From positions 1-10,928 of the forward strand of contig CBFGZI010000124.1 of assembly GCA_965653225.1 (NCBI GenBank): a stretch of DNA of 10,928 nucleotides, read 5' to 3'. The notes below the pieces were generated by a model. The model ran no database searches. It was not told the origin of the DNA and was given only the letters and a program-made list of their open reading frames with translations. Made by a program: the position numbers and the translations under genes. Of the stretch, positions 1-6,083 are shown one piece after another; position 1 is the first letter of the stretch, and every line of letters starts with the position of its first letter. Source of the stretch: JALZDI01 sp965653225. GTDB taxonomy: Bacteria > Actinomycetota > Actinomycetes > Propionibacteriales > Nocardioidaceae.

Positions 1-1
1 C

Positions 2-64
2 GCCGAGGAGTTCCTCAACAAGGACGTACCGATCGAGGAACGAGACGCCTCGATCGACTTCTGA
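2..64 (+). CDS. C-terminal end of an unidentified protein (5' partial)
   Basis: An open frame enters from the left edge and ends at a TGA (62-64), encoding 20 residues that finish ...EERDASIDF. The stretch is rich in acidic residues and looks like a soluble C-terminal tail. Codon choice (GAG, CTC, AAG, ATC) fits a real high-GC gene. It points the same way as the amidase downstream, but 236 bp and a control region separate them, so they are probably not one operon. I do not recognise the family from 20 residues and assign no function. Confidence 0.6.
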   Translation, partial: AEEFLNKDVPIEERDASIDF

Positions 65-71
65 GCCGTCG

Positions 72-86
72 CCGGGTCATTCCCGG
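72..86 (+). terminator. Small hairpin just after the first gene, weak terminator candidate
   Basis: CCGGG (72-76) and CCCGG (82-86) form a 5-bp stem around a TCATT loop, starting 8 nt after the stop codon of the upstream gene. There is no T-tract, which is common in actinobacteria. The short stem makes this a weak candidate. It is followed by imperfect GGCCGGTTC-like repeats (about 82-111). Confidence 0.3.
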
Positions 87-202
87 TTCGTGGCCGGTTC
101 ATGGCCGTTTCGTTGTGGGCCGTCGGTGCCGAGCGTGACGGGTTGCTCCGTTCGCTGACCGCCTTTGTGTGACTTTGCGCACCCATGCATCACTCTGGGT
201 AG

Positions 203-222
203 AAATTACAGATTTGTAATTT
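203..222. promoter_or_regulatory. Perfect 8-bp inverted repeat, candidate operator upstream of the amidase
   Basis: AAATTACA (203-210) and TGTAATTT (215-222) are exact reverse complements separated by GATT. This is the most AT-rich spot in the region, inside otherwise GC-rich DNA, and it sits 78 bp before the chosen amidase start. A TANNNT-like -10 (TAATTT, 217-222) lies inside the right arm, so a dimeric regulator bound here could block or tune the promoter. A second small inverted repeat, ACCCA/TGGGT (181-185 and 196-200), lies immediately upstream. The dyad is seen directly; the operator role and the regulator are inferred and unknown. Confidence 0.45.
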
Positions 223-291
223 ATGCGAAGCGGGGACGGGAGCCGTGTTGCTGATGTGAAGTTTGGGGTCGAAGTTACTCCCCCCACATCT

Positions 292-296
292 GGAGG
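292..296 (+). promoter_or_regulatory. Ribosome binding site that decides the amidase start
   Basis: GGAGG is followed by 4 nt (CGTC) and then ATG at 301. The alternative in-frame ATG at 223 has no such site and would put 26 polar residues before the signal peptide, so 301 is preferred. Confidence 0.7.
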
Positions 297-300
297 CGTC

Positions 301-3297
301 ATGCGCTCTGCCTTCCCGCGCCTGGCTGTTCCGTCCGCGGTGGTTCTCGGGTCCGTAGCGGTCGTACTGCCGCTGGTGTCGGGCATGCCGGCGAACGCCG
401 TCTCCGCCGCCCCGGCACCCGCCGGGAACGGCGTGGTCGCACCCGCGCAGCCGGTCGCCGTCACGCCGGTCGCCCAGAGCGGAGCGGCCGAGCTGGTCGC
501 CCCCGCGGACGCGCACCCGGTCACCCCCGAGGTCGACGAGGTGCCGGTCCCGGACGTGGACCGCGCCGGTGACCCGGACCTGGCGGCGGTCAGCGACCCC
601 GAACCGGTCACGGGCTACGGGCTGGTGGGCGCGACCTGGCAGGGACAGGAGCCGGGAACGCTGGCCCTGCAGGTCCGCACCCTCGACAACGGCGAGTGGT
701 CGAGCTGGCAGCCGCTGCCCTGGCACGACGAGCACGCCCCCGACCCCGGCACCGCGGAGGCGCGCAACGCCCGCGTGGGCACCGACCCGGTCGTGGTCGG
801 CGACGTCGACCAGGTGCAGGTACGCGCCACCAGCGCCTCCGGTGAGGCCCCCCGCGACCTCGAGCTGAGCGTCATCGACCCCGGCGTCAGCGCCGCTGAC
901 GACGACCCGGTGGTGCCGACCACGACGGCCGGCACCCCGACCCCCAGTACCGCCACGCCCACGGCCGCCGCGACGCCCGCCGCCTTCACCGCGACCGAGA
1001 GCGCGTTCGCCGCCCGGGCCGTCAACAACCCGCCGGGCGTACGCGCACCCAAGCCGCTGATCCGCTCACGCAAGGCCTGGGGCGCCAACGAGTCGATGCG
1101 CTCCGGTACGCCGAGCTACGGCACCGTCAAGGCCGGGTTCGTGCACCACACCGTGAACGCCAACGACTACACCCGGGCCGAGGTGCCCGCGATCATCCGC
1201 GGCATCTACGCGTACCACACGCAGAGCAACGGCTGGAGCGACATCGGCTACAACTTCCTGGTCGACCGGTTCGGCCGGATCTGGCAGGGCCGCTACGGCG
1301 ACGTGAACCGCAACGTCATCGGCGCACACACCTACGGCTACAACGACGTCGCGTTCGCCATGTCGGCGATCGGCAACTACGACATCAAGCGGCCGTCGCG
1401 GGCGATGCTGCGCGCGTACGGGAAGCTGTTCGGCTGGAAGCTGGGCCAGTACGGCATCGCCGCCGGCTCGCGCCACCGCGTGCTGCACGGGCACGTCTTC
1501 AAGGCGATCAACGGTCACCGTGACTCCCCCCTGTCCTCGACCGCCTGCCCGGGCCGCTACCTGTACGCCAAGCTCCCGACCATCCGGAAGCTGGCCACCC
1601 GCTGGCAGCGCACCGGCACGCTGCGCGCGCCGGGCACCAAGCCGACTCCCAGCCCGACGCCGACTCCCAAGCCGACGCCGAGCCCCACCCCGACGCCGAC
1701 CCCGAAGCCCACTCCCACCCCGAAGCCGACCCCGAAGCCCAGCCCGGCCCCCACGCTGCCGAAGCCGACCGGGCCGGACGAGCTGCGGGACATGCAGGCC
1801 GACGGGTTCCCCGACCTGCTCGCGCGCGACGCCACCACAGATCGGCTCGAGGTGCTCGAGGGCGACGGCGGGCCCGGGTTCGGCGAGCGCCGCATGGCGG
1901 TGCAGTCCGTGGGGGCGAAGATGCTGTTCACCGGCGTCGGCGACGTCACCGGCGACGGCCACCCCGACCTGCTGGTGCGCAGCCAGCACGGCGGTGTTGC
2001 CAAGGTCCGTCCGGGCCGGCCCGGTGGGACCTTCGCCGCCGGCATCGCCGCCACCGACCGGTTCGCCGGCGCCGACGCCCTCACCGGTGTCGGCCAGATG
2101 ATCGGCAACCGCCACCCCGACCTGGTGATGCGCGACGCCGCGACCGGGAAGATCTGGATCTTCCCCGGCCAGGGCGGCGGCCACTGGGGCCGCAAGCAGG
2201 TGCTGATCCGCGACGGCTCGGGCCTGAACATGATCAACGGTGCCGGCGACCTCGACGGCGACGGCAGGAACGACCTGCTCGCCCGTGACGGCCGAACCCT
2301 CGTGCTGTACCCCGGCCGCGGCGACGGCCACGTGGGTGCCCCGCGGGTCGTCGAGCGCGGCTGGGGCGGCAAGGACATCGCCGCCGCCGGCTACGACGTG
2401 ACCGGCGACGGCCGTCCCGACCTGGTGGCCCGCGACCGCGACACGAACCGCACCTGGATCTACGTCACCCGCTCCAGCGGCACCATCGCCGGCCGCTTCG
2501 GCGGCTGGACCGCGTGGTCGGACCTGAACCGGATCAGCGCGCTGGGCGACGTGACCGGCGACGGCAAGGCCGACCTGATGGGTCGTACCGCCTCCGGCTC
2601 GCTGATGGTGCTGCCCTCGCGCGGCACCCGCTGGCTGCAGGGCCCGGTCGCGACCGGCAAGCTCGCCCGCGGCGCGGACTTCGCGCAGGTCGTGGGCGAC
2701 TGGAACGGCGACGGCCACGCCGACGTCGTCACCCGCTCCAACGGGACCATGTGGCTGTACCGGGGCACCGGTGGCGGTGGCCTGCGCGACAAGGTCGTGC
2801 TGGTGCGCGACTGGGGCAGCCGCACGTTCCTCGTCGGGCCCGGCGACATGGACCACGACGGCGACCCCGACCTGATCTCCCGTACGCCCGACGGCCGCAT
2901 CTGGGTGAGCACCAGCGACGGCCGCACCGGTCGTGAGCGGCGCTACGTGGCCCGGGAGAAGATGTTCCGCGCCGACATCGTCACCGCCGCCGGGTACTGG
3001 AACAACGACGGAGCCCGCGACCTGATCGTCCGCCGCGCCAGCACCCACCAGCTGTACCTGGTGCCCGGCAAGGCCGACGGCACGCTGGGGCGTCCCGAGC
3101 CGCTGCCCGGTGGCCGGAACTTCGGGGCGTACGACCGCATCGTCGGTGTCGGGTACTTCAACCGCGACCGCTACCCCGACATCGTCGCCCGTGAAAAGGG
3201 CAGGGGGCGGCTGTGGCTGTTCGCCGGCTCGAAGTCGGGCCTGCGTCCGCGCGAGTACGTCGCCTCGGGCATGAACCGGTACGACCTGCTCGGCTGA
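301..3297 (+). CDS. Secreted peptidoglycan amidase: PGRP domain with C-terminal FG-GAP/VCBS repeats
   Basis: This is a 998-residue secreted N-acetylmuramoyl-L-alanine amidase candidate, predicted to cut the bond between MurNAc and the stem peptide outside the cell. Residues 1 to about 36 form a signal peptide (MRSAFPRLAV, then a hydrophobic core and an Ala-rich cleavage region). Residues about 100-200 form a beta-rich N-terminal region (VGATWQG, WSSWQPLPW) often seen before actinobacterial PGRP domains. The PGRP/amidase_2 domain is about 250-430: RKAWGANE near 256, VHHT at 281-284 (zinc His282 or His283), IGYNFLVD with Tyr317, and GHRDS...ACPG with His406 and Cys416. All expected zinc ligands and the tyrosine are present, so it should be active. 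A Lys-Pro-Thr-Ser linker covers 447-492. Residues 493-998 hold ten repeats of about 50 residues with loops such as GDGHPDLL (551-558), typical of Ca-binding FG-GAP/VCBS blades. The substrate of the repeat region is unknown. Confidence 0.9.
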   Translation: MRSAFPRLAVPSAVVLGSVAVVLPLVSGMPANAVSAAPAPAGNGVVAPAQPVAVTPVAQSGAAELVAPADAHPVTPEVDEVPVPDVDRAGDPDLAAVSDPEPVTGYGLVGATWQGQEPGTLALQVRTLDNGEWSSWQPLPWHDEHAPDPGTAEARNARVGTDPVVVGDVDQVQVRATSASGEAPRDLELSVIDPGVSAADDDPVVPTTTAGTPTPSTATPTAAATPAAFTATESAFAARAVNNPPGVRAPKPLIRSRKAWGANESMRSGTPSYGTVKAGFVHHTVNANDYTRAEVPAIIRGIYAYHTQSNGWSDIGYNFLVDRFGRIWQGRYGDVNRNVIGAHTYGYNDVAFAMSAIGNYDIKRPSRAMLRAYGKLFGWKLGQYGIAAGSRHRVLHGHVFKAINGHRDSPLSSTACPGRYLYAKLPTIRKLATRWQRTGTLRAPGTKPTPSPTPTPKPTPSPTPTPTPKPTPTPKPTPKPSPAPTLPKPTGPDELRDMQADGFPDLLARDATTDRLEVLEGDGGPGFGERRMAVQSVGAKMLFTGVGDVTGDGHPDLLVRSQHGGVAKVRPGRPGGTFAAGIAATDRFAGADALTGVGQMIGNRHPDLVMRDAATGKIWIFPGQGGGHWGRKQVLIRDGSGLNMINGAGDLDGDGRNDLLARDGRTLVLYPGRGDGHVGAPRVVERGWGGKDIAAAGYDVTGDGRPDLVARDRDTNRTWIYVTRSSGTIAGRFGGWTAWSDLNRISALGDVTGDGKADLMGRTASGSLMVLPSRGTRWLQGPVATGKLARGADFAQVVGDWNGDGHADVVTRSNGTMWLYRGTGGGGLRDKVVLVRDWGSRTFLVGPGDMDHDGDPDLISRTPDGRIWVSTSDGRTGRERRYVAREKMFRADIVTAAGYWNNDGARDLIVRRASTHQLYLVPGKADGTLGRPEPLPGGRNFGAYDRIVGVGYFNRDRYPDIVAREKGRGRLWLFAGSKSGLRPREYVASGMNRYDLLG
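1639..1776 (+). repeat. Low-complexity Pro/Thr/Lys linker repeat inside the amidase
   Basis: Near-tandem copies of CCGACTCCCAAG/CCGACCCCGAAG-type units encode a KPTPSPTPTP-like linker of 46 residues (447-492) between the catalytic and repeat domains. Such linkers are extended and protease-resistant, and may let the catalytic domain cross the wall. The unit number is likely to vary between strains through slippage. Confidence 0.8.
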
Positions 3298-3315
3298 CAC
3301 CCAACGTCGGCACCA

Positions 3316-3369
3316 GCGTTGCGTCCGTCGAAGGGTGCGCTACTGCGCTCACCTCGGCGGACGCAACGC
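3316..3369. terminator. Long hairpin between convergent genes, bidirectional terminator
   Basis: GCGTTGCGTCCG (3316-3327) and CGGACGCAACGC (3358-3369) are a perfect 12-bp inverted repeat. The 30 nt between them fold further: 3328-3331 with 3354-3357 (one G-T pair), 3334-3337 with 3350-3353, and 3338-3340 with 3345-3347, closing on a TACT loop. That gives about 23 pairs with two 2-nt bulges. It begins 19 nt after the amidase stop and ends 18 nt from the galE stop, so it can serve both strands. There is no U-tract, as is usual in high-GC actinobacteria. It could instead be a member of a dispersed palindromic repeat family. Confidence 0.7.
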
Positions 3370-3386
3370 CGTCGCCGGGGCGCTGG

Positions 3387-4358
3387 TCACCGCGGCCAGG
3401 CCTGCCAGGCGGAGTCGACGATCTCGGCCAGCGCGTGCTCGGCGCGCCACTGCAGCGCCTCGCCGATCCTCGACACGTCGGCGACCAGTGCCGCCGGGTC
3501 GCCGGGACGGCGCGGCCCGATGGTCGGCGACACGTCCAGTCCGGTGGTCGCGGCGACCTGGTCGAGGACCTCGGTGACCGAGGCCCCGGTGCCGGTGCCG
3601 ACGTTGAACACGTCGTGCGGGCGCTCGTCGCGGTCGAGGTAGTCCAGCGCCGCCAGGTGGGCGTCGGCCAGGTCGACCACGTGCACGTAGTCGCGGATGC
3701 AGGTGCCGTCGGCGGTGGGGTAGTCGTCGCCGAACACCACCGGCTGCTTGCCGTCGGTGAGTGCCCGGAACACGATCGGGATCAGGTTGAAGACCCCCGG
3801 GTCGCCGAGGTCGGGCCACCCGCTGCCGGCGACGTTGAAGTAGCGCAGGTTGACCGAGCGCAGCCCCCAGGCGGCGCCGGCGGCGCGGATCATCCACTCG
3901 CAGACCAGCTTGGTCTCGCCGTAGGGGCTGATCGGCCGCGGCGGCGTGCTCTCGTCGAGCACCGCGCCCGCGGGCACGTCGGGCAGGCCGTACGTGGCCG
4001 CCGAGGAGGAGAACATCATCCTGTCGACGCCCGCGCGCTCCATCGCCTGCAGCAGGTTGGCGGTGCCGCCGACGTTCTGCGTGTAGTACCAGGCCGGTCG
4101 CTCCGCCGACTCGCCGACCTGCTTCTTGGCGGCGATGTGGATCACGGAGTCGACGTCGTGCTCGTCCATGGTGGCGGCGAGCCGGTCGACCGCGTCGTCG
4201 CGGGACAGGTCGGTCTGCACGAGCGTGGCTTCGCCCACCCGCTCGGGCAGACCGGTGCTCAGGTCGTCGACGACGACCACCCGGTCGCCTCGTTTGTTCA
4301 GCAGACGGACCACGTGCGCGCCGATGTAGCCGGCGCCGCCGGTGACGAGAACGGTCAT
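3387..4358 (-). CDS. galE: UDP-glucose 4-epimerase
   Basis: This is a 323-residue cytosolic short-chain (extended SDR) epimerase that interconverts UDP-glucose and UDP-galactose with bound NAD, supplying galactose for envelope glycans or feeding the Leloir pathway. The N-terminus MTVLVTGGAGYIGAH holds the NAD-binding Gly7-x2-Gly10-x2-Gly13 motif. FSSSAATYG (116-124) carries the catalytic Ser119, and PYGETK has the Tyr146-x3-Lys150 pair. Later segments (NLRYFNVAGS, DGTCIRDYVHV, NVGTG) are typical of GalE, and the length is close to the usual 330. The frame is open up to a GTG at 4367. The ATG at 4358 is preferred because it gives the conserved N-terminus and lies 7 nt after a TAGGGT -10 box, suggesting a leaderless message. 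The gene faces the amidase, and TIGR03089 lies 65 bp upstream on the same strand. Activity on N-acetylated sugars cannot be judged from sequence. Confidence 0.95.
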   Translation of the reverse strand: MTVLVTGGAGYIGAHVVRLLNKRGDRVVVVDDLSTGLPERVGEATLVQTDLSRDDAVDRLAATMDEHDVDSVIHIAAKKQVGESAERPAWYYTQNVGGTANLLQAMERAGVDRMMFSSSAATYGLPDVPAGAVLDESTPPRPISPYGETKLVCEWMIRAAGAAWGLRSVNLRYFNVAGSGWPDLGDPGVFNLIPIVFRALTDGKQPVVFGDDYPTADGTCIRDYVHVVDLADAHLAALDYLDRDERPHDVFNVGTGTGASVTEVLDQVAATTGLDVSPTIGPRRPGDPAALVADVSRIGEALQWRAEHALAEIVDSAWQAWPR

Positions 4359-4365
4359 GGGCCTC

Positions 4366-4371
4366 ACCCTA
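4366..4371 (-). promoter_or_regulatory. -10 box TAGGGT of galE, leaderless promoter candidate
   Basis: On the minus strand TAGGGT matches the actinobacterial TANNNT -10 consensus and is followed by 7 nt and the galE ATG. Transcription would therefore begin at or next to the A of the start codon. A possible -35, GTGACG (4391-4396), lies 19 bp upstream. The same hexamer precedes the TIGR03089 gene at nearly the same distance. Confidence 0.5.
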
Positions 4372-4423
4372 GCGATCGGCCCGGCCCGGCCGTCACCGTG
4401 CGGTCACCGGCTCCTGCGCGGCC

Positions 4424-5179
4424 TTAGCCGCCGGCCCACCACTGGGCAGTTACCTGCTCCTGTGCAACGCGGCCGTCGACCGCCGCCGGGTCGGCGTGGC
4501 GGGTGAGCACGACCGAGCCCCCGGTCACCATCGCGGCCAGCAGGCCGCCCACCAGGCCGGCCTCCTGCGCGGGGTTGGCGTCGGTCAGCAGCCGGCCTGC
4601 CGGGTGGAGGCCGAGGTCGCCGGCCCGCGCCCGGGCCCGCTCGAGCAACAGGCTCTGCGACAGCACGCCCTCCGGCGACAGCAGGAAGTCGGCGTCGCCG
4701 TCGGGCGCGGCCAGCGGCACGAACGTGTCGCCCTGGCCCAGCACCTCGCGGGCGTAGTCGGTGACCCCCTCGGGCAGGTCGTCGCCGAAGCCCTGGCCCA
4801 TCGGCCGCAGCGAGAGCGCCACCACGTCGCGCGCGCCGCGCTCGCTCGCCGCGGACAGCGACTCGGGTCCGCACACGACCACGTCGACCGGAGTCTGCAC
4901 CCCAGGGTCCGTGCTGACCGTGACGCCGCAGGCCGCAGCCGCGCAGACCCACACCGCGGTCTGCCAGTGGGTCGGCAGCCACAGCGCGAGGTGCTCGCCG
5001 GGGTCGGCGGACAGCTCGCCCTGCAGCAGGTTCGCGGTCTTGGCCACCCAGTTCTCGAAGGTCTTCACGCTGAGCTCGACGCGCTCACCGGTGTCGTCGT
5101 CGTAGAACGTCACCAGCGGCCGGGCCGGGTCGTTGCGCAGCAGGCTGGTGATCAGGTCCGGAACAGTCGACGCCGCCAT
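4424..5179 (-). CDS. TIGR03089 family protein, ANL-like N-terminal fragment
   Basis: This is a 251-residue protein of the actinobacterial TIGR03089 type, which resembles the N-terminal part of AMP-binding (acyl-CoA synthetase/ANL) enzymes. Residues 22-52 (VTFYDDDTGERVE then a helix with NWVAKTANLLQ) and 66-90 (LWLPTHWQTAVWVC, then an Ala-rich stretch and GVTVS) match the start of the ANL fold. The Thr/Ser-Gly-rich ATP-binding loop (SGTTGxPK) is not visible; near its expected place is DADFLLSPEGV (162-172). The protein is far shorter than a 500-600-residue synthetase and lacks its C-terminal lid domain, so catalysis is doubtful and a binding or scaffolding role is possible. The true function is unknown. 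It has its own leaderless-type -10 and lies 65 bp before galE. It ends in QWWAGG and a TAG stop. Confidence 0.8.
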   Translation of the reverse strand: MAASTVPDLITSLLRNDPARPLVTFYDDDTGERVELSVKTFENWVAKTANLLQGELSADPGEHLALWLPTHWQTAVWVCAAAACGVTVSTDPGVQTPVDVVVCGPESLSAASERGARDVVALSLRPMGQGFGDDLPEGVTDYAREVLGQGDTFVPLAAPDGDADFLLSPEGVLSQSLLLERARARAGDLGLHPAGRLLTDANPAQEAGLVGGLLAAMVTGGSVVLTRHADPAAVDGRVAQEQVTAQWWAGG

Positions 5180-5185
5180 GCGCGC

Positions 5186-5191
5186 ACCCTA
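5186..5191 (-). promoter_or_regulatory. -10 box TAGGGT of the TIGR03089 gene, leaderless promoter candidate
   Basis: On the minus strand TAGGGT is followed by GCGCGC and then the ATG at 5179, a 6-nt spacing that fits a leaderless transcript. No Shine-Dalgarno sequence precedes the ATG, which agrees. No convincing -35 was seen. Confidence 0.5.
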
Positions 5192-5225
5192 CGTGCGGGC
5201 GAGTCGGCCGATGCTGTGCAGGCGG

Positions 5226-5256
5226 ACCTGCTCAGCGGAACCTGCTCAGCGGAACC
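5226..5256. repeat. 14-bp tandem repeat, 2.2 copies, between the TIGR03089 and DUF3105 genes
   Basis: ACCTGCTCAGCGGA occurs at 5226-5239 and again exactly at 5240-5253, followed by ACC. It sits in the short gap after the DUF3105 stop and before the TIGR03089 promoter. No stem is obvious within the unit. A weaker GGCC...GGCC stem (5257-5260 with 5267-5270) lies next to it and could help end the DUF3105 transcript. This looks like replication slippage; no function is seen. Confidence 0.7.
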
Positions 5257-5274
5257 GGCCTTCGGCGGCCTCGC

Positions 5275-6021
5275 TCACAGGAACTGGGGGCCACCCTCGC
5301 GGGCGTCCGCCTGCGGGTACTTCTGCATGAAGTCGCTCACGACCGCGCCCGACATCTGCGAGCAGTACTGGCCGATGCCCTTCTGGTTGTTGCCCGTGGC
5401 GGGGTCGGCGTACCAGTGCGTGATCGCGATGTGCTTGCCCGCGGGCATGCTCGGGCCGTCGCTGGGCATCCAGGGTGCGGCGATGAACGCGTTGGCCGGG
5501 TCGCGCTCGCTGCCCTCGAACTTGCTGGCGAGGTTCTCGATCTGCTGGAGCTTCTGGGGGTTGTTCGCGACGGTCTGGTCGTACCAGAGGATGCTGTAGC
5601 CGTGCTCGAGGTTGTGCACCAGCATCTCGACCTCGGGCCGGTCCTTCGGGGTGTAGAACTTCCGCTCGAACGGCGCCCAGGTGGGGCGGTGAGGGCCCGA
5701 CTCGGGCGGCGCCTGGTTGTAGTGGATCGGCTGCGGCGCCGGGATGTGGTCGGCGCCGCCGGTGGCGGGGTGAGTCTGGATCGGGGTGCACCCGGCGGCG
5801 GACGGGCTCACGCCGAAGTCCGCCAGCGCGGTGTTGTCGATCGCCGACTGCTGCTGGTGCTCGTTCCACAGCGACCAGCCGGTGACGCCGATGATGACCA
5901 GCGCCACGAGCCCGATGACGCCGCTGAAGAGGAACATCCGCCTGCGCTCGGCAGCCTTGCGCTCCCGCTCGAGCTGCTCGATGCGCGCGCGGCGCTCACT
6001 GGTCTTACTGGACTTCCCCAC
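5275..6021 (-). CDS. DUF3105 family membrane-anchored protein
   Basis: This is a 248-residue DUF3105 protein of unknown function. Residues 1-28 form a basic, charged cytosolic helix (KSSKTSERRAR..., coiled-coil-like). Residues 29-52 are one hydrophobic transmembrane segment (MFLFSGVIGLVALVIIGVTG). The rest is extracytoplasmic. The DUF3105 domain (about 75-248) shows Cys78, His92, YNQAPPESGPH (101-111), the hallmark HNLEHGYSILWY (136-147), THWY (201-204) and Cys220. The His/Glu cluster could bind metal and the two cysteines could pair, but both are inferred. The start is the GTG at 6021, preceded by AGAGGA about 6 nt upstream and giving the family's usual KSSKTS N-terminus; the frame is open further upstream but would overlap cofE. 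It lies 59 bp after cofE and may have its own promoter. Confidence 0.85.
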   Translation of the reverse strand: MGKSSKTSERRARIEQLERERKAAERRRMFLFSGVIGLVALVIIGVTGWSLWNEHQQQSAIDNTALADFGVSPSAAGCTPIQTHPATGGADHIPAPQPIHYNQAPPESGPHRPTWAPFERKFYTPKDRPEVEMLVHNLEHGYSILWYDQTVANNPQKLQQIENLASKFEGSERDPANAFIAAPWMPSDGPSMPAGKHIAITHWYADPATGNNQKGIGQYCSQMSGAVVSDFMQKYPQADAREGGPQFL

Positions 6022-6077
6022 CGTGTTCCTCTTGTCCTGCTTGTCCTGCCGGTCGCGGTGCCGTCTGGTCTGGGTCG

Positions 6078-6083
6078 AGTCTA
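6078..6083 (-). promoter_or_regulatory. -10-like TAGACT overlapping the cofE stop, possible DUF3105 promoter
   Basis: TAGACT on the minus strand fits TANNNT; its first three bases are the cofE TAG stop codon. It would give a leader of about 50 nt that contains two GCAGGACAA repeats and the AGAGGA ribosome site before the GTG at 6021. No good -35 was found, so the DUF3105 gene may simply be read through from cofE. Confidence 0.3.

Noticed and set aside
207..220. BldD site in the TTAC...GTAA dyad
   Set aside because: The gap between the AC and GT half-sites is 6 nt, whereas the consensus I know has 5, and the central CWG is missing.
223..300. Earlier amidase start at 223
   Set aside because: No ribosome site, abuts the palindrome, and would place 26 polar residues before a clear signal peptide; ATG 301 has GGAGG.
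65..300. c-di-AMP (ydaO-type) riboswitch, common before actinobacterial wall hydrolases
   Set aside because: The conserved core segments I know for this riboswitch are not present; only small stems and the AT-rich palindrome are seen.
1639..1776. CRISPR-like or mobile repeat array
   Set aside because: The repeat is in frame and encodes a Pro/Thr/Lys linker inside a gene; there are no spacers.
1066..3300. 744-residue open frame on the minus strand opposite the amidase
   Set aside because: It is the antisense shadow of a high-GC gene. Its product is a Val/Ala/Gly/Asp-rich string without motifs, while the + strand encodes clear signal peptide, PGRP and FG-GAP features.
3213..4427. 404-residue + strand frame across galE
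   Set aside because: Antisense shadow of galE, which has every catalytic motif of the family; the frame also overlaps the amidase end and the hairpin.
4424..5179. Pseudogene of an acyl-CoA synthetase
   Set aside because: The frame is intact, the start has a promoter, and the length matches the known TIGR03089 family, so it is a separate family and not decay.
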